Shown here: piece after piece, positions 1-8,115 of the stretch
Numbering within the stretch: the first letter of the stretch is position 1
Layout of the letters: each line of letters begins with the position of its first letter
Assembly (NCBI RefSeq): GCF_003955715.1
Contig: NZ_CP034463.1
Coordinates: forward strand, 3,224,001 to 3,288,000
Direction of reading: 5' to 3'
Length of the DNA stretch: 64,000 bases
Origin: Streptomyces aquilus
GTDB lineage: Bacteria > Actinomycetota > Actinomycetes > Streptomycetales > Streptomycetaceae
Position numbers and translations under genes: made by a program
The notes under the pieces: model-generated
Told to the model about the DNA's origin: nothing
Databases searched by the model: none
Seen by the model: the letters and a program-made list of their open reading frames with translations, nothing else

Positions 1-126
1 TTGCTGGAGGAGATCGGCGGGACGCCCGCGCCGCACAGCGAGTTCGTGTTCATGCCGGAGCTGGTGGTGCGCGGTTCGACGGCTTCGGCGCCTGTTTCGT
101 CCCGTGGGGAGCGTTCTCGTTCCTGA
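1..126 (+). CDS. LacI-family transcriptional regulator, C-terminal end (partial)
   Basis: Only the last 41 codons are present; the reading frame is open to the left edge and ends in TGA. The visible piece contains FMPELVVRGSTA, which matches the final strand of LacI/GalR sensor domains (typically P-x-L-V-V-R-x-S-T). LacI regulators bind operators near sugar-utilisation genes and respond to a small-molecule ligand in the periplasmic-binding-protein-like domain. The DNA-binding part, the ligand and the controlled genes lie outside the window, so the target cannot be inferred. The family call rests on one short motif, in the right frame and immediately before the stop. Confidence 0.6.
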   Translation: MLEEIGGTPAPHSEFVFMPELVVRGSTASAPVSSRGERSRS

Positions 127-165
127 GACGGAGAGAACGGGGTTCCGGGCCGTGCGCTGGTAGGA

Positions 166-180
166 GACGAGGGCCTCGTC
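166..180. terminator. Weak hairpin after the LacI-type gene
   Basis: GACGAGG and CCTCGTC form a 7-bp inverted repeat with a one-base spacer, 40 bases after the regulator stop. No T-run follows, so this may be a weak terminator or chance GC-rich symmetry. Confidence 0.25.
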
Positions 181-257
181 CCGCCGTAGAACATGCGTCC
201 TGAACCCGCCCGAGGGATGATCTGGGGGCAAGGGCTTTTCTGGCAGACTCTGTGTCC

Positions 258-1112
258 ATGGGTGATTCGACCGTGACTACAGTGGAAGGCCGCGAAGAGG
301 CCGTTCTGCATCCTGTCGCGGAGAACTCGGGCAGGGGCCTTCTTCGCCGCCTGCGCACCCCGCGCCGCCCCCGCCTCTGGTTCGAGATCCTGCTGATCGC
401 GGTGAGTTACTGGACGTACTCGCTGATCCGCAACGCGGTCCCGGAGCAGAGGGCCGAGGCGCTGCGCAACGCCGACTGGATCTGGCGGGTCGAGCACGAC
501 CTGGGGATCGCGGTCGAGGAGTCGGTCAACCACGCCGTGAACTCGGTGACTTGGCTGATCGTGGGCATGAACTACTACTACGCGACGCTGCACTTCGTGG
601 TGACGCTGGGTGTCCTGGTGTGGCTGTTCCGCTACCACCCCGGCCGCTACGCGGCGACCCGCACGGCCCTCTTCGCCACGACCGCCGTCGCCCTCGTCGG
701 TTACTACCTGTATCCGCTGGCCCCGCCCCGGCTGATGAACGGCGGCGACTTCGTCGACACCGTCGTGGTCCACCAGACCTGGGGTTCGATGGCGTCCGGC
801 GACCTGAAGAGCATGTCGAACCAGTACGCCGCGATGCCGTCGATGCACATCGGCTGGTCGCTGTGGTGCGGTCTGACGATCTTCGCGCTGGCCAGGGTGC
901 CCTGGGCGCGGGTGCTGGGGCTCCTCTACCCGGCGGCCACCCTGGTCGTCATCGTCGCCACCGCCAACCACTTCTGGCTGGACGCGGTGGGCGGCATCCT
1001 GTGCCTGACCTTCGGTTTCACGGTGGCGCGGCTCTGGTACGGCGCCCTGCCGTACCGCCTGCCGCAGCTCGTGCCTACGGTCGGGCAGCCGCTTCCCGCA
1101 GCGCCGCGATGA
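258..1112 (+). CDS. PAP2 superfamily membrane protein (Aur1/Ipt1-like)
   Basis: A 284-residue polytopic membrane protein of the phosphatidic-acid-phosphatase type 2 superfamily. The catalytic signatures are visible: AMPSMHIGWS near residues 192-201 (the P-S-x-H box) and NHFWLDAVGG near 236-245 (the second histidine with the aspartate). There are about six hydrophobic segments and a short Arg-rich cytoplasmic N terminus. The W-L-D-A-V ending is typical of the branch related to inositol-phosphotransferases (Aur1/Ipt1), so the activity could be lipid phosphatase or phospho-headgroup transfer. The ATG start is preferred; a GTG two codons upstream is an equally good alternative. Its 3' end overlaps the convergent LysR gene by 38 bp. 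Substrate unknown. Confidence 0.8.
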   Translation: MGDSTVTTVEGREEAVLHPVAENSGRGLLRRLRTPRRPRLWFEILLIAVSYWTYSLIRNAVPEQRAEALRNADWIWRVEHDLGIAVEESVNHAVNSVTWLIVGMNYYYATLHFVVTLGVLVWLFRYHPGRYAATRTALFATTAVALVGYYLYPLAPPRLMNGGDFVDTVVVHQTWGSMASGDLKSMSNQYAAMPSMHIGWSLWCGLTIFALARVPWARVLGLLYPAATLVVIVATANHFWLDAVGGILCLTFGFTVARLWYGALPYRLPQLVPTVGQPLPAAPR

Positions 1113-1971
1113 ACGCCCGCAGCGCGGGCTGCGGCGGCGCCGTCTCGCGTACGGCCGCGTGGATCGAGCGCGTCGGCTCCGGCGCCCGCAACTCCCGTAC
1201 GACGACACCCGGACGGACGCCGGTGGCCAGCCCCAGCCTGGGGATCAGGCTCACGCCCAGGCCCGCCGCCACGAACCCCTGCGCGGTGACGTAGTCCTCG
1301 CTGTCGACCACGAACCCGGGCCGGAACCCGGCGGCCTCACAGGCGGTGAGCTGGGCGTCGAGACAGGGGCCGGGCCATTCGCTGCCGACCCAGGGTTCGC
1401 CGGCGAGGTCGGCGAGCTCCAGCTCGGGGGCGTCCGCGAGGCGGTGGCCCGCCGGCAGCACCGCGAGGTACGGATCGTCCAGCAGATGCAGCAGCCGTAC
1501 GCCGTCCGGGGCCGCTGCGCCTGCGCCCACCACCAGCGCCAGGTCCGCACGGCCCTCGCGGACGTCCGGCAGCGGGTCCTCGGGGTCGATCAGCCTCAGG
1601 TCGATCTGCACGCCGGGGTGTTCCGTGCGCAGCCGCGCCACCGCCGGGGCGACCAGCGAGCCGCCGGCCGTGGCGAAGTACCGCACCGCCAGCCGTCCCG
1701 TGCGGCCCGCGAGCAGGTCGGCCAGTGCCGTCTCCGCCTCGGCGACCTGGCGGCTGATGGTGTCGGCGTACTCGGTCAGCAGCAGCCCGGCGGCCGTCGG
1801 CCGCACCCCGCGCCCGACCCGCTCCAGCAGCTCGGTCCGCGCCTCCTTCTCCAGCGCGGCGATCTGCTGACTCACGGCGGACGGCGTGTACCCGAGGACC
1901 GCCGCGGCCCCCGTCACCGACCCGCTGCTCACCACGGCCCGCAGCACCTGCATCCGACGCACATCCAGCAT
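1075..1971 (-). CDS. LysR-family transcriptional regulator
   Basis: A 298-residue LysR-type regulator. It has an N-terminal winged helix-turn-helix (residues about 3-60, including AAAVLGYTPSAVSQQIAALE) and a C-terminal two-lobed effector-binding domain. The ATG beginning MLDVRRMQVL was chosen because family members start a few residues before the first helix; an in-frame ATG 12 codons upstream would add an atypical extension. It is transcribed divergently from an EamA/DMT exporter with 71 bp between the starts. In LysR systems this arrangement usually means the regulator controls the neighbour from the shared promoter region. No ligand can be assigned. Confidence 0.88.
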   Translation of the reverse strand: MLDVRRMQVLRAVVSSGSVTGAAAVLGYTPSAVSQQIAALEKEARTELLERVGRGVRPTAAGLLLTEYADTISRQVAEAETALADLLAGRTGRLAVRYFATAGGSLVAPAVARLRTEHPGVQIDLRLIDPEDPLPDVREGRADLALVVGAGAAAPDGVRLLHLLDDPYLAVLPAGHRLADAPELELADLAGEPWVGSEWPGPCLDAQLTACEAAGFRPGFVVDSEDYVTAQGFVAAGLGVSLIPRLGLATGVRPGVVVRELRAPEPTRSIHAAVRETAPPQPALRAFIAALREAAARP

Positions 1972-2042
1972 GTAGCACAGCTTAACAACCCATCCAGAAC
2001 TCTTCACTTGTCCTCACGCGTCCGCTCCCCGACCGTAGAGGC

Positions 2043-2966
2043 ATGTCTCCCGCCTCCACGCTCCGCATGGCCGCCCTAGCCCTCCTGTGGGGCTCGGGGT
2101 TCCTCTGGATCAAGCTGGCCCTGGACCACGGCCTCTCCCCCGCCCAGATCACGATCGTCCGCTGCGCGCTGGGGACGGCCACCCTGCTGGTGCTGGCCCG
2201 CTCGGCCGGCCAGCGGCTCCCCCGCTCCCGCGCGACCTGGGGGCACCTGGTGATCGCCGCGCTGTTCTGCAACGCGATCCCGTTCGCCCTGTTCGCGGTG
2301 GGCGAGCAGCACCTCGACTCGGGCATCGCGGGCGTACTGAACGCCACGACTCCCCTGTGGTCCCTGCTGATCGGCCTCCTGCTCGGCACCGACCGCGCCC
2401 TGCCTCCGCTGCGCCTGACCGGCCTGCTCCTCGGCTTCGCCGGTACGGTGCTGATCTTCGCCCCCTGGCACCGCTCGGGCCTGCTGAGCTGGGCCGCGCT
2501 GGCCCTGCTGGGGGCGGCGGCGAGCTACGCGGTGGCGTTCGCGTACATGGCCCGCAGGCTGACCGACAAACGGGCGCCGATGGCGATGTCGGCGGCGCAG
2601 ATGCTGATGGCGACGGGGTGGGCGACGCTGTCGCTCCCGGTCGCGGGCCCGGTGGACGCGGACCTGGTGGCGCTGGGCGCGGTCACGGCGCTGGGGGTGC
2701 TGGGAACGGGCGTGACCTTCTACCTCAACTACCGCCTGATAGCCGACGAGGGCCCGACGACGGCGGCGACGGTGGGCTACTTGCTGCCGGTGGTGTCGGT
2801 GACGCTGGGAGCGGTGCTGCTCGACGAGAAGGTGGGGTTGCGGGTGCTGACCGGCATGGCAGTGGTTCTGGTCGGCGTCGCCATGACGCGCCCCACAGGG
2901 GCGCGGGGAACTGCGCGAGCAACCACAACGGACCCGCGCCCGACAAAGAAGGCCTACGCCCCGTAG
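2043..2966 (+). CDS. EamA/DMT-family exporter
   Basis: A 307-residue drug/metabolite transporter with about ten membrane helices arranged as two EamA repeats; the repeat signatures are LLWGSGFLWIKLAL near the N terminus and the GTGVTFYLNYRLI and VLLDEKVG segments in the second half. Such proteins export amino acids, metabolites or toxic compounds. It is divergent from a LysR gene, the common arrangement for inducible DMT exporters. The last ~25 codons are encoded by what looks like a dispersed Streptomyces repeat (see separate entry), so the C-terminal tail (Arg/Thr/Pro-rich) is probably not part of the ancestral protein. The stop overlaps the end of convergent glnE by 13 bp. Confidence 0.85.
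   Translation: MSPASTLRMAALALLWGSGFLWIKLALDHGLSPAQITIVRCALGTATLLVLARSAGQRLPRSRATWGHLVIAALFCNAIPFALFAVGEQHLDSGIAGVLNATTPLWSLLIGLLLGTDRALPPLRLTGLLLGFAGTVLIFAPWHRSGLLSWAALALLGAAASYAVAFAYMARRLTDKRAPMAMSAAQMLMATGWATLSLPVAGPVDADLVALGAVTALGVLGTGVTFYLNYRLIADEGPTTAATVGYLLPVVSVTLGAVLLDEKVGLRVLTGMAVVLVGVAMTRPTGARGTARATTTDPRPTKKAYAP
2887..2950. repeat. Dispersed Streptomyces-type repeat with GC hairpin, inside the DMT gene 3' end
   Basis: The segment opens with a hairpin (GCGCCCC, loop ACA, GGGGCGC) followed by GGGGAACTGCGCGAGCAACC. From general familiarity with Streptomyces sequences, I recognise the hairpin-GGGGAACTGCGCGA core as a very common dispersed element found at or near gene ends. Here it lies in frame at the end of the transporter gene and supplies its C-terminal codons. 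Only one copy is visible in this window, so the multi-copy nature rests on memory rather than on this sequence. Confidence 0.6.
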
Positions 2967-5932
2967 AACAACGTCTCCACCACACTCCGCGCCCTGCGCG
3001 CCGTGCGCCGATACGCATCCAACATGTCCCCCGCATGCCCCGGCCCGTACCCCAAGTACCGTCCCACAGCGGCCAGTTCACGGGCCTCGGTCGGGAACGT
3101 GTCCCCCGCCCGTCCCCGCACCAGCATCACGGCATTGCGCACCCGAGTGGCCAACACCCAAGCCTCGTCCAGGATCTCGGCATTTTCACCCGAGATGAGC
3201 CCGGCGGCACACGCGGCCGCAAGCGCCTCCCGCGTCCGGGTCGTACGAAGCCCCGGCACGGCCCAGCCGTGCTGCAACTGGAAGAGCTGCACGGTCCACT
3301 CGACGTCGGACAGGCCACCAGGACCGAGCTTCGTGTGCAGCTTCGGGTCCGCGCCGCGCGGCATCCGCTCCGACTCCATCCGCGCCTTCAGCCGCCTGAT
3401 CTCCCGTACGGCGTCCTCCCCGAGCCCCTCCGCCGGGTACCGCAGCGGGTCGATGAGCTCGATGAAGCGCCGCCCCAGGTCCTGGTCACCGGCGACGACT
3501 TCGGCCCGTAGCAGGGCCTGCGCCTCCCAGACCAGGGACCACCGGCGGTAGTACGCCTCGTACGAGTTCAACGTCCGTACCAGCGGCCCGGACTTGCCCT
3601 CCGGGCGCAGGTCGGCGTCGATGAGGAGCGGCGGGTCGGCGCTGGGGAGCTGGAGCAGGCGGCGCATCTCGGAGACGACCTTGTTGGCGGCCTCGGCGGC
3701 GGACTGCTCGGGGACGCCGCCCCGCGCCTCGTGGACGAAGAGGACGTCCGCGTCGGAGCCGTAGCCGAGTTCGTGGCCGCCGAAGCGGCCCATGCCGATG
3801 ACGGCGAACCGGGTGGGCAGGGTGTCGCCCCAGGTGTCGCGGACGACCGCACGGAGCGTGCCCGCGAGGGTCGCGGCGTTGAGGTCGGAGACGGCGCCGC
3901 CGACGCGGTCGACGAGGGCGCCCTGGTCGGCCTCGACGGGCTGGGTCTCGGTGCCGTAGGAGCCGATGATGTCGGCGGCGGTGGTACGGAACAGTTCGCG
4001 GCGGCGGACGCCACGGGCGGCCGTGACCGCCTGCTCGGCGCCGTCGGCGCGGCTGACGGCGGCGAGGGTCTCCTGTTCCAGCGCGGCCCGCCCACGAGGG
4101 GCGAGCCCCTCCTCGTCGCCGAGGAGCGCGACCGCCTCGGGGGCGCGCATCAGCAGGTCGGGAGCGAGACGGCCGGCGGACAGGACCCGGGCGAGGTTCT
4201 CGGCGGCGGCGCCCTCGTCGCGCAACAGCCGCAGATACCAAGGGGTCTTGCCCAACGCGTCTGAGACCTTGCGGAAGTTGAGCAGTCCGGCGTCCGGGTC
4301 GGCGGAGTCGGCGAACCAACCCAGCAGCACCGGCAGGAGGGTGCGCTGGATGGCGGCCTTGCGGGTGACGCCGGAGGCGAGGGCCTCCAGGTGGCGCAAG
4401 GCGGAGGCGGGGTCGGCGTACCCCAGCGCCACCAGCCGCTCCCGGGCCGCCTCCGGGCTCAACCTGGCCTCTCCCGGCGCCAGTTGGGCGACGGCGTCGA
4501 GCAGCGGGCGGTAGAAGAGCTTCTCGTGCAGGCGTCGTACGACACTGGTGTGCCGTTTCCATTCGCGGTTCAGCTCGGCGACCGGGTCGGTGCGCAGGCC
4601 GAGGGAGCGGCCGATGCGGCGCAGGTCGGCCTCGTCCTCGGGGACGAGGTGGGTGCGGCGCAGCCGGAACAGCTGGATGCGGTGTTCCATGGAGCGCAGG
4701 AAGCGGTAGGCGTCGTCGAGTTGGACGGCGTCGTCGCGGCCGACGTAGCCGCCGGCGGCGAGGGCCTGGAGGGCGTCGAGGGTGGTGCCGCTGCGCAGTG
4801 AGGCGTCGGCGCGGCCGTGCACCAACTGGAGGAGCTGGACGGCGAATTCCACGTCCCGCAGGCCACCGGGGCCGAGCTTCAGCTCGCGCTCGATCTCCGC
4901 CACGGGGATGTTCTCGACGACCCTGCGGCGCATCTTCTGCACGTCGGCGACGAAGTTCTCGCGCTCGGCGGCCTTCCAGACGAGGGGTTCGAGGGCGGCG
5001 ACGTACTCCTCGCCGAGCTCGATGTCCCCGGCCACCGGGCGGGCCTTGAGGAGGGCCTGGAACTCCCAGGTCTTGGCCCAGCGCTGGTAGTAGGCGAGAT
5101 GGGAGGAGAGCGTGCGGACCAGCGGACCGTTTCTGCCCTCGGGGCGGAGGTTGGCGTCGACGGGCCAGATGGAGCCCTCGACGGTGGTCTCGGAGCAGAC
5201 CCGCATCATGTGCGAGGCGAGCTTGGTGGCGGCGCGCAGGGCCTTGCCCTCGTCGGCCCCGTCGACCGCCTCGCCCACGAAGATGACGTCGACGTCGGAG
5301 ACGTAATTGAGTTCGTGGCCACCGCACTTGCCCATCGCGATGACGGCGAGCCGGCACAGGGCGGCGTCCTCGGGGGCGGCGGCGCGGGCGATCGCGAGGG
5401 CGGCGCGCAGGGTCGCGGTGGCGAGGTCGGCCAGCTCGGCGGCGGTCTCGGCGATGTCGGTGGTGCCGCACACGTCACGGGCGGCGATGGACAGCAGGCA
5501 GCGGCGGTAGGCGACGCGGAGCGAGACGGGGTCGGTGGCCTCGGCGAGCCCGCGCTCGAACTCCTCCACCCCGGGGTGCAGATCGCGCGGCTCGTAGGTG
5601 ACGAGCGCCTGCCAGTCCCCGGCGTGCCGGGCGAGGTGCTCGCCGAGCGCGGCGGAGGCGCCGAGCACCCCGAGGAGACGGTCGCGCAGCGGCTTGGCCG
5701 CTATGACCGTGTCGAGCAGCTCGCGGTCGGTCTGCGCCTCCAGCAGCCGGACGAGACCGTGCAGCGCGAGATCGGGGTCGGCGGTGGCCCCGAGGGCCTC
5801 CAGCAGCACCGGGTCATTGCGTACGCCGCTCAGCTCCGGACCGTCCAGGAGCCGCTCGGCGGCGGAGGGATCGGTGAACCCGTGCCGCAGCAGCCTGCTG
5901 AACGTACTGCTCCTGCGCCCCGGCGCCGTCAT
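2954..5932 (-). CDS. glnE: Bifunctional glutamine synthetase adenylyltransferase/adenylyl-removing enzyme
   Basis: A full-length 992-residue GlnE. It transfers AMP to, and removes it from, the active-site-loop tyrosine of GSI-type glutamine synthetase, adjusting activity to nitrogen supply. The internal duplication is plain. The N-terminal half carries a nucleotidyltransferase signature GGHELNYVSDVDVIF (about residues 200-218). The C-terminal half repeats it as FGGHELGYGSDADVLF (about 711-731). Each is followed by a GlnE-type helical domain with the repeated LGPGGLxDVE(W/F) motif. The gene stands alone on its strand; no PII gene or GSI target is adjacent, although a glnA2-type paralogue lies 4.5 kb away. 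Confidence 0.97.
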   Translation of the reverse strand: MTAPGRRSSTFSRLLRHGFTDPSAAERLLDGPELSGVRNDPVLLEALGATADPDLALHGLVRLLEAQTDRELLDTVIAAKPLRDRLLGVLGASAALGEHLARHAGDWQALVTYEPRDLHPGVEEFERGLAEATDPVSLRVAYRRCLLSIAARDVCGTTDIAETAAELADLATATLRAALAIARAAAPEDAALCRLAVIAMGKCGGHELNYVSDVDVIFVGEAVDGADEGKALRAATKLASHMMRVCSETTVEGSIWPVDANLRPEGRNGPLVRTLSSHLAYYQRWAKTWEFQALLKARPVAGDIELGEEYVAALEPLVWKAAERENFVADVQKMRRRVVENIPVAEIERELKLGPGGLRDVEFAVQLLQLVHGRADASLRSGTTLDALQALAAGGYVGRDDAVQLDDAYRFLRSMEHRIQLFRLRRTHLVPEDEADLRRIGRSLGLRTDPVAELNREWKRHTSVVRRLHEKLFYRPLLDAVAQLAPGEARLSPEAARERLVALGYADPASALRHLEALASGVTRKAAIQRTLLPVLLGWFADSADPDAGLLNFRKVSDALGKTPWYLRLLRDEGAAAENLARVLSAGRLAPDLLMRAPEAVALLGDEEGLAPRGRAALEQETLAAVSRADGAEQAVTAARGVRRRELFRTTAADIIGSYGTETQPVEADQGALVDRVGGAVSDLNAATLAGTLRAVVRDTWGDTLPTRFAVIGMGRFGGHELGYGSDADVLFVHEARGGVPEQSAAEAANKVVSEMRRLLQLPSADPPLLIDADLRPEGKSGPLVRTLNSYEAYYRRWSLVWEAQALLRAEVVAGDQDLGRRFIELIDPLRYPAEGLGEDAVREIRRLKARMESERMPRGADPKLHTKLGPGGLSDVEWTVQLFQLQHGWAVPGLRTTRTREALAAACAAGLISGENAEILDEAWVLATRVRNAVMLVRGRAGDTFPTEARELAAVGRYLGYGPGHAGDMLDAYRRTARRARSVVETLFYGA

Positions 5933-6071
5933 CCCCGGCCCTCCCGTCGGATCAAGGTCGTACGCGACCCGCGTGATCTGCGCGATGTGCGTGATCTACC
6001 GCGATCGAGCCTAACCGCAGAGCCTGCGGGAAGCGCCGATGAGTTCCGGGCCGGGACGGGGTCTGCCCTGT

Positions 6072-6581
6072 ATGACTCACGACGAACCTGAGACCCGGCT
6101 GGACGAGCGTTACAGCGACCCGACCGCCACGGCGACACCGTGGTCGCGGGCCGTGGAGCTGCTGGAGTCGGCCGAACTGTTCTGGATCTCGACGGTACGG
6201 CCGGACGGGCGGCCGCATGTGACGCCGCTGCCCGCGGTCTGGTCGGAGGGCGCCCTGCACTTCTGCACCGGCCCGGAGGAGCGCAAGGCCCTGAACCTCG
6301 CGGCGAACCCGCAGGTGGTGCTGACGACCGGGACGAACACCTGGGACAAGGGGTACGACCTGGTCGTGGAGGGCGCGGCGGTGCGCGTCGCCGACGACGG
6401 CCGGCTGCGCGCGCTGGCGGCCGCGTGGGAGGCGAAGTACGGCGAGTTCTGGCACTTCGAGGTGCGTGACGGGAGCTTCCGGCACGGCGGGGGAAGCGCT
6501 CTGGTCTTTTCGGTGGCGCCCCGCACCGTTTTCGGCTTCGGTAAGGGGGAGCCGTTCAGCCAGACCCGATGGCGGTTCTGA
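6072..6581 (+). CDS. Pyridoxamine 5'-phosphate oxidase-like (split beta-barrel FDOR) protein
   Basis: A 169-residue split beta-barrel protein of the PNPOx-like / flavin- or F420-dependent oxidoreductase superfamily. The opening strands ELFWISTVRPDGRPHVTPL are the hallmark: cofactor-binding barrel with the G-x-P-H-V-T-P element. The CTGPEERKALNLAANPQV stretch fits the following helix and strand. These proteins reduce or oxidise diverse substrates; neither cofactor (FMN or F420) nor substrate can be fixed from the sequence. The start MTHDEPETR was preferred over an ATG 11 codons upstream, because family members begin shortly before the first helix. It is followed after 34 bp by a VOC protein on the same strand. 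Confidence 0.78.
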   Translation: MTHDEPETRLDERYSDPTATATPWSRAVELLESAELFWISTVRPDGRPHVTPLPAVWSEGALHFCTGPEERKALNLAANPQVVLTTGTNTWDKGYDLVVEGAAVRVADDGRLRALAAAWEAKYGEFWHFEVRDGSFRHGGGSALVFSVAPRTVFGFGKGEPFSQTRWRF

Positions 6582-6615
6582 TGACGTGGACAGACGTAGA
6601 CAAGGGAGTCACGCC

Positions 6616-7059
6616 ATGGACATGAGCCTCGAAGTGATCCTGATGCCGGTCTCCGACGTGGACCGGGCCAAGGAGTTCTACCGGGACAAGGTCGGCTTCC
6701 ACGTGGACCTCGACGGGGAGGTGATGCCGGGCGTACGGATCGTCCAGCTGACCCCGCCGGGCTCGGGCTGTTCGATCGCGCTCGTCGACGGCCTCCAGGT
6801 CCCCACGGGCACCCCGCAGCCGGGCACGTATCACGGCATGCAGCTGTGCGTGACGGACGCGAAGGCGGCGTACGAGGAGCTGACCGCGCGCGGTCTGGAC
6901 GTCACCGAGCCGCAGTCCTTCGGGCCGCAGGACGGGGCCACGTTCATGTACTTCAAGGACCCGGACGGAAACGGCTGGGCGATCCAGGAGTACCGGCGCC
7001 GGGAGACGGAGCCGCTGCACAAACTGCTGACGGAGCTGGCCTCGCGGCGACAGCAGTAG
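6616..7059 (+). CDS. VOC-family (glyoxalase/bleomycin-resistance-fold) protein
   Basis: A 147-residue vicinal-oxygen-chelate protein with two beta-alpha-beta-beta-beta modules: MPVSDVDRAKEFYRDKVGF opens the first and MQLCVTDAKAAYEELTARG the second. The end of the second module (FMYFKDPDGNGWAIQEY) supplies the usual C-terminal metal-ligand glutamate. Members act as lyases or dioxygenases, or sequester small molecules. This one is closest to stand-alone glyoxalase-like proteins of unknown substrate. The start is supported by AAGGGAG upstream of the ATG. It may be co-transcribed with the preceding split-barrel protein. Confidence 0.82.
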   Translation: MDMSLEVILMPVSDVDRAKEFYRDKVGFHVDLDGEVMPGVRIVQLTPPGSGCSIALVDGLQVPTGTPQPGTYHGMQLCVTDAKAAYEELTARGLDVTEPQSFGPQDGATFMYFKDPDGNGWAIQEYRRRETEPLHKLLTELASRRQQ

Positions 7060-7108
7060 GGGGCGGCGGTAGGCGACAGCGGTTCGGGGAGCCGCTCAGC
7101 TGACGGCT

Positions 7109-7130
7109 GTTCACTTGATCTTCATGGTCC
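7109..7130 (+). promoter_or_regulatory. Candidate PhoP box upstream of the secreted phosphatase gene
   Basis: Two adjacent 11-base units, GTTCACTTGAT and CTTCATGGTCC, start exactly 11 bases apart. The first fits the Streptomyces PHO-box direct-repeat unit (G-[G/T]-T-C-A-Y-Y-Y-R) closely; the second keeps the TTCA core. The pair ends 90 bases before the GTG start of a secreted phosphoesterase, where phosphate-starvation activation by PhoP would make sense. This was identified by eye, without scoring. Confidence 0.45.
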
Positions 7131-7220
7131 GGATTGACCGAGAGGGGATGAGGGCATCTTGGCGTGTGCATGCTCTGTCCGCACCGCCATCCTCGCTCTT
7201 CCCCCCACTCGGAGGTTGAT

Positions 7221-8114
7221 GTGTCCGGCAGTTCAGCCCCTTCGGCACTGCGCCGCGGCCGTACGGCCATGGTGTCCGCGCTCGCCGTCACGGCGGCGGC
7301 CGTCGGTCTGTGGACCGGCCTCGGCGGTTCCTCGGCCGCGGCGTCCGGTGTACCGACCCCGGACCACGTGGTCGTCGTGGTCATGGAGAACCACGCGTAC
7401 AGCCAGGTGATCGGCTCCTCCAGCGCCCCGTACATCAACTCGCTGCGGACGGGCGGTGCCACCCTGACCCAGTCCTACGCCCAGACCCACCCCAGCCAGC
7501 CCAACTACTACGCGCTGTTCTCGGGCTCCACCCAGGGCGTCACCGACGACAGCTGCGTCACGCCCGGCTTCTCCTCGGCCGCCAACCTGGCCTCCGAGCT
7601 GACCGCCGCCGGCAGGACCTGGGCCAGCTACAACGAGTCGCTGCCCAGCCAGGGCTCGACGACCTGCGGCAGCGGCAAGTACGCGCAGAAGCACAACCCC
7701 TGGTTCGGCTTCAGCAATGTCTCCACGTCCAGCGCGAAGACGTTCGCCCAGTTCCCGACGGACTACGCCACCCTCCCCGACGTCTCCTTCGTCGTGCCGA
7801 ACCTGTGCAACGACATGCACGACTGCTCGGTGTCGACCGGTGACACCTGGATCAAGAGCAACCTCGGCGCCTACGCGACCTGGGCGGCCACCCACAACAG
7901 CCTCCTCGTCATCACCTTCGACGAGGACAACCGCCTCTCCGGCAACCGCATCCCGACGGTCCTGTACGGGCAGCCGGTGGCGGCCGGGTCGTCCAGCTCG
8001 ACGACGTACAACCACTACAGCCTCCTGCGCACCCTGGAGGACATGAAGGGCCTGACGACCCACGCCGGCAACGCGGCCTCGGCGTCCGACATCACGGGGA
8101 TCTGGGCCTCCTGA
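7221..8114 (+). CDS. Secreted alkaline-phosphatase-superfamily phosphoesterase (acid phosphatase-like)
   Basis: A 297-residue secreted enzyme. A signal peptide is visible: Arg-rich n-region, hydrophobic core VSALAVTAAAVGLW, Ala-rich cleavage region. The mature part opens with DHVVVVVMENHAYSQVIG, the metal/nucleophile entry motif of the phosphoesterase (phospholipase C/acid phosphatase) family. Further on are QTHPSQPNYYALFSG and a late LVITFDEDN metal-binding segment. It should hydrolyse phosphomonoesters or phospholipid headgroups outside the cell. The GTG start has GGAGG five bases upstream. The candidate PhoP box suggests phosphate control. The stop is one base before the ATG of an MFS gene, so the genes are probably co-transcribed. 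Confidence 0.85.
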   Translation: MSGSSAPSALRRGRTAMVSALAVTAAAVGLWTGLGGSSAAASGVPTPDHVVVVVMENHAYSQVIGSSSAPYINSLRTGGATLTQSYAQTHPSQPNYYALFSGSTQGVTDDSCVTPGFSSAANLASELTAAGRTWASYNESLPSQGSTTCGSGKYAQKHNPWFGFSNVSTSSAKTFAQFPTDYATLPDVSFVVPNLCNDMHDCSVSTGDTWIKSNLGAYATWAATHNSLLVITFDEDNRLSGNRIPTVLYGQPVAAGSSSSTTYNHYSLLRTLEDMKGLTTHAGNAASASDITGIWAS

Positions 8115-8115
8115 G

